From an uncultured Verrucomicrobiota bacterium (GTDB lineage: Bacteria > Verrucomicrobiota > Verrucomicrobiia > Limisphaerales > UBA1096): 9,098 nt of DNA. Below are positions 6,602-9,098 of the stretch, piece after piece. The DNA lies in assembly GCA_913045395.1 (NCBI GenBank), contig CAJWPV010000035.1, positions 1-9,098 on the forward strand, in the 5' to 3' direction. Under the pieces are notes generated by a model that worked only from the letters and a program-made list of their open reading frames with translations, did not search any database and was not told the DNA's origin. Both the position numbers and the translations under genes were made by a program. The stretch's first letter is position 1; every line of letters starts with the position of its first letter.

Positions 6602-9046
6602 GTGAATCCTGTTTTTTGCAGGCGACTTGGCTTGATGCTGGGCTTTGTTTCGGGCGCAACTTCCGCGCTCGGTCAGGCGGTTGACTTTGAGAGCCAAATC
6701 AAGCCGCTGCTTTCGGACCGCTGTTTTGCCTGTCACGGCCCGGACGAAAACGCCCGCAAGGCCGATCTACAACTTCATACGCGCGAGGGGGCGTTTGCCA
6801 GGCTGGAGGACGGCCTTGTTGTCATCACCCCGGGCAAGCCGCACGCCAGCGAGTTGTACCGCCGTATCACCACGACCGATTCCGATGACCTGATGCCGCC
6901 GCCGGACTCGAAGCGGATGTTGTCGGCCGGGGAGAGGGAACTGATTCGCCAATGGATAGAGCAGGGCGCCGAGTGGCGGGAACATTGGGCGTTTGTGCCG
7001 GTTGCCGATGTCGAATTGCCAGCGCTTGGCCAGACAGCTTGGCCGAAGAACGAGATCGACCACTTCACCCTGGCTAAGCTGCGTGAGGCTAACGTCGAGC
7101 CGTCGCCATTGGCCAAGCGCGAACAACGGTTCCGCCGGTTGTCGTTTGACCTCACCGGTTTGCCGCCGACCCTGGCCGAGCTTGACGATTTTTTGACCGA
7201 CGACTCGTTGGTTGCCTACGAGAAAGTCGTCGACCGGTTGCTTGGCAGCCCGCGCCTTGGCGAGCGCCTGGCCGTGCACTGGCTCGACCTCGCGCGCTAT
7301 TCGGACACGTACGGTTATCAGGTCGATCGCAACCGGTTCGTCTGGCCGTGGCGCGACTGGGTGATCAGCGCCTTCAACGACAGCCTGCCGTACGACGATT
7401 TTTTGACGTGGCAACTGGCCGGCGACCTGTTGCCCAACGCCACCGACGACCAGCGGCTGGCGACGACCTTCAACCGGCTGCACCCGCAGAAGGTCGAGGG
7501 TGGCAGCGTGCCGGAGGAGTTTCGAGTCGAGTATGTTGCCGACCGCAACCATACCTTCGGCACGGCGATGCTGGGTCTGACGCTCGAGTGCGCCCGCTGC
7601 CACGACCACAAGTACGACCCGATTTCGCAGAAGGAGTACTACCAGCTTTTTGCGTTTTTCAACACCATCGACGAAGCCGGGCTGTACTCGTACTTTACGC
7701 CGTCGATCCCGACGCCCACGCTGCTGATGACCGACGAGGCGGCGAAACAAAAAATCGCCGAGTTGGAAAAACAGGTCGCCGCGGAGGAGGCCGAGTTGGT
7801 CAGGGTGAGTGCCGCTGCCGGAGAGGCGTTTGAAAAATGGCTCGTCGAGCGACCGGCCGAAGAGGTGTTGCCCGGACAGATCGGCCACTTTCCGTTCGAC
7901 GAATTCGAGGACGGCAAGCTGCCTAATCTCGCTGACGAATCGAAGCAGGCGTCGAGCAGCCAAAAGAATAAAATCGTCCCCGGCAAAAACGGCAACGCCT
8001 TGCAGTTGACCGGCGACGATGGGGTGAATCTCGGCATCGGCAACTTCAAGCGCACGGCGCCATTCTCGGTGGCGCTATGGATGAGCACGCCGCATCACAA
8101 GGAACGAACGGTGGTGTTTTCCCGCTCGCGAGCGTGGACCGATGCCGGCAGCCGCGGCTACCAAATACTCCTGCGCGATGGCCATCTGAGCGCGTCGCTG
8201 ATTCATTTTTGGCCCGGCAACGCCATCAGCGTCCGCACCAAGGCCAAGCTGCCCAAGGACGAGTGGCATCACGTCGCGATCACCTACGACGGCTCGACGA
8301 AAGCGGTTGGCTTGGAGATTTATGTCGATGGTAAACTGACTGAAACCGAAATTCACAAAGACAACCTGTACAAAAACATCACCGGCGGCGGCGGCGACAC
8401 GATCGTCATTGGGCAGCGATTTCGTGACGTCGGTTTCGCTGGGGGGCTTGTCGATGACTTCCGTGTTTTCAAACGCGAATTGACTGGGGGCGAAGTGGCG
8501 CAGGTTTACGACGGCGAGTCGCTGGCTAAGCTGTTGGCCAAACCGACCGATGCGCTTGGTCAAGCGGAACGCGACACGCTGCGTGAATATTTTTTGGCTA
8601 CCGCGAACAAGTCGCACGACGCGCAGTTGGCCAAGCTGCGTGCCAGTCGTGAGAGCGTCACCAAGCTGCTTGATGGCAAGGGAGAAATCATGGTGATGGA
8701 GGAAATGCCGTTGAACCCACGCTCGACGTTCGTACTGAAGCGCGGCGTGTACAGCGCGCCGGGTGAGCGTGTCGGGGCGGCTACGCCTAGGTCGCTGTCT
8801 CCGTTCCCGAAAGGTGCGCCGAGCAACCGGCTCGGCCTAGCGAAGTGGCTGGTCGATCCTAAAAATCCGCTGACAGCCCGCGTGGCGGTGAATCATTTTT
8901 GGCAGCTTTGTTTTGGCCAGGGGCTGGTGCGCACGCCGGAGGATTTTGGCACGCAGGGCAAACGGCCGACGCATCCCGGGTTGCTCGATTGGCTGGCCAA
9001 GGATTTCATCGACCACGGCTGGAACGTGAAGCGGCTGCTCAAGTAG
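6602..9046 (+). CDS. PSCyt1/PSCyt2 (DUF1549)/LamG/PSD1 (DUF1553) protein, truncated by in-frame TAG
   Basis: 814 residues from GTG 6602. This start gives a clean signal peptide (NPVFCRRLGLMLGFVSGATSALGQA) and is preceded by GGGGGAG; the frame is open further upstream to TTG 6518, and ATG 6635 is an alternative. Domain order: PSCyt1 with a c-type haem motif CFACH (41-45) and LMPPPDSKRML; PSCyt2/DUF1549 from about 150 (RLSFDLTGLPPTL, HWLDLARYSDTYGYQ, ECARCHDHKYDPIS with a second CxxCH at 330-334); a short coiled coil (about 378-410); a LamG/concanavalin-like domain (about 428-640, ending GGLVDDFRVFKREL); then the start of PSD1/DUF1553 (from about 698; NRLGLAKWLVDPKNPLTARVAVNHFW region). PSD1 normally continues well past this point, but TAG at 9044-9046 stops it after KRLLK. 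The following frame still reads as PSD1. Family members are exported and abundant in Planctomycetes and Verrucomicrobia, often linked to polysaccharide use; exact function is unproven. A partner DUF1501 gene may lie downstream. Confidence 0.87.
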   Translation: MNPVFCRRLGLMLGFVSGATSALGQAVDFESQIKPLLSDRCFACHGPDENARKADLQLHTREGAFARLEDGLVVITPGKPHASELYRRITTTDSDDLMPPPDSKRMLSAGERELIRQWIEQGAEWREHWAFVPVADVELPALGQTAWPKNEIDHFTLAKLREANVEPSPLAKREQRFRRLSFDLTGLPPTLAELDDFLTDDSLVAYEKVVDRLLGSPRLGERLAVHWLDLARYSDTYGYQVDRNRFVWPWRDWVISAFNDSLPYDDFLTWQLAGDLLPNATDDQRLATTFNRLHPQKVEGGSVPEEFRVEYVADRNHTFGTAMLGLTLECARCHDHKYDPISQKEYYQLFAFFNTIDEAGLYSYFTPSIPTPTLLMTDEAAKQKIAELEKQVAAEEAELVRVSAAAGEAFEKWLVERPAEEVLPGQIGHFPFDEFEDGKLPNLADESKQASSSQKNKIVPGKNGNALQLTGDDGVNLGIGNFKRTAPFSVALWMSTPHHKERTVVFSRSRAWTDAGSRGYQILLRDGHLSASLIHFWPGNAISVRTKAKLPKDEWHHVAITYDGSTKAVGLEIYVDGKLTETEIHKDNLYKNITGGGGDTIVIGQRFRDVGFAGGLVDDFRVFKRELTGGEVAQVYDGESLAKLLAKPTDALGQAERDTLREYFLATANKSHDAQLAKLRASRESVTKLLDGKGEIMVMEEMPLNPRSTFVLKRGVYSAPGERVGAATPRSLSPFPKGAPSNRLGLAKWLVDPKNPLTARVAVNHFWQLCFGQGLVRTPEDFGTQGKRPTHPGLLDWLAKDFIDHGWNVKRLLK
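7024..7048. repeat. Two palindrome copies 13 bp apart in the PSCyt1/PSCyt2 linker
   Basis: GCTTGGCCAGAC (7024-7035) and GCTTGGCCGAAG (7037-7048) lie in direct orientation with a 13-bp repeat distance. The shift changes frame, so they are read as ALGQT and AWPK (residues 141-149), in the linker between PSCyt1 and PSCyt2. Confidence 0.55.
7107..7118. repeat. Interspersed palindrome copy in PSCyt2
   Basis: CATTGGCCAAGCGC context; the ten bases TTGGCCAAGC are exact. It is read as LAKRE, near the start of the DUF1549 domain. Confidence 0.5.
8554..8565. repeat. Interspersed palindrome copy after the LamG domain
   Basis: GCTTGGTCAAGC, one mismatch, read as ALGQA (651-655) within DALGQAERDT, in the linker between the LamG-like domain and PSD1. 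Confidence 0.5.
8625..8636. repeat. Interspersed palindrome copy before PSD1
   Basis: AGTTGGCCAAGC; the ten right-hand bases match the consensus. It is read as QLAKL in a helical linker ahead of PSD1, where LAK could also arise by ordinary coding. Confidence 0.4.
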
Positions 9047-9098
9047 ATCGTCATGTCAGCAACGTATCAGCAATCAAGCGAGACGCGCCCGGCGCTCG
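9047..9098 (+). pseudogene. In-frame PSD1 (DUF1553) continuation beyond the TAG, cut by window end
   Basis: Directly after TAG 9044-9046, in the same frame, the sequence reads IVMSATYQQSSETRPAL with no stop to the window edge. This matches the conserved PSD1 segment that normally follows LLK (typically LIVTSATYRQSS). The TAG therefore sits where the family usually has Leu, and one T-to-A change from TTG would create it. Possible explanations are a nonsense-mutated gene, a base-calling error or stop readthrough. Confidence 0.75.

Noticed and set aside
6483..6659. 59-residue N-terminal extension of the LysR frame
   Set aside because: It has no LysR similarity, overlaps the signal-peptide region of the divergent gene, and the standard LysR N-terminus starts exactly at ATG 6482.
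7235..7280. Further TTGGC/TGGCC-rich stretch taken as more palindrome copies
   Set aside because: It encodes LLGSPRLGERLAVHW, conserved across DUF1549 proteins, so the similarity to the repeat is probably codon coincidence.
6767..7963. 398-codon open frame on the minus strand
   Set aside because: It lies antisense to the well-supported PSCyt/PSD1 gene, its translation is Arg/Val/Gln-rich with no recognisable motif, and long antisense frames are expected in GC-rich coding DNA.
126..9000. CRISPR array made from the recurring GGCCAAGC repeats
   Set aside because: Copies are only about 12 bp, irregularly spaced by tens to over a thousand bases and mostly inside genes, so they are not an array.
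1..9098. tRNA, rRNA, insertion sequence or phage genes
   Set aside because: No tRNA or rRNA sequence, transposase motifs, long terminal inverted repeats or phage structural genes were recognised on either strand.

Overview
The window is about 9.1 kb of GC-rich, densely coding bacterial DNA. It most likely comes from a Verrucomicrobiota-type (PVC superphylum) genome. The main reason is the gene at the right end, which has the planctomycete/verrucomicrobial order of cytochrome-like PSCyt1, PSCyt2 (DUF1549), a LamG-like insert and PSD1 (DUF1553). Frequent GTG/TTG starts and weak Shine-Dalgarno sequences fit, but the phylum assignment is inference.

Layout, left to right. (1) The 3' end of an NfeD-type gene (1-125, +) is followed closely by a gamma-glutamylcyclotransferase-like gene (150-617, +). 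(2) Convergent to these, overlapping by 23 bp, is a large secreted protein (595-3549, -) with a PD40 beta-propeller, an M28 zinc peptidase carrying a PA-like insert, and a C-terminal PDZ domain. (3) A YghO-like GNAT acetyltransferase (3558-4679, +) diverges from it across a gap of only 8 to about 53 bp, depending on start choice. (4) Three minus-strand units follow in transcription order: a LysR regulator (6482-5568), orotidine-5'-phosphate decarboxylase pyrF (5536-4790) and, after the pyrF stop and in the same frame, a 37-codon zinc-ribbon-like frame with no start codon (4789-4676). (5) Divergent from lysR is the PSCyt1/PSCyt2/LamG/PSD1 gene (6602-9046, +). It is interrupted by an in-frame TAG, after which recognisable PSD1 sequence continues in frame to the window edge.

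The genes do not form one pathway; this is mostly ordinary chromosomal content (pyrimidine synthesis, peptide turnover, membrane quality control). The most unusual feature is not a gene: a short palindrome, consensus GCTTGGCCAAGC, recurs in exact or near-exact form roughly fifteen or more times, in gene spacers, near start regions and inside nearly every gene. Inside genes it is read in three frames, giving ALGQA, LAK(R/L) and AWP peptides, often at domain linkers, loops or signal-peptide boundaries. It resembles a highly iterated palindrome or a protein-tolerated mini-repeat. Two in-frame stops followed by plausible coding sequence (after pyrF and inside PSD1) and a perfect 15-bp tandem duplication in a signal-peptide core are further points of interest.
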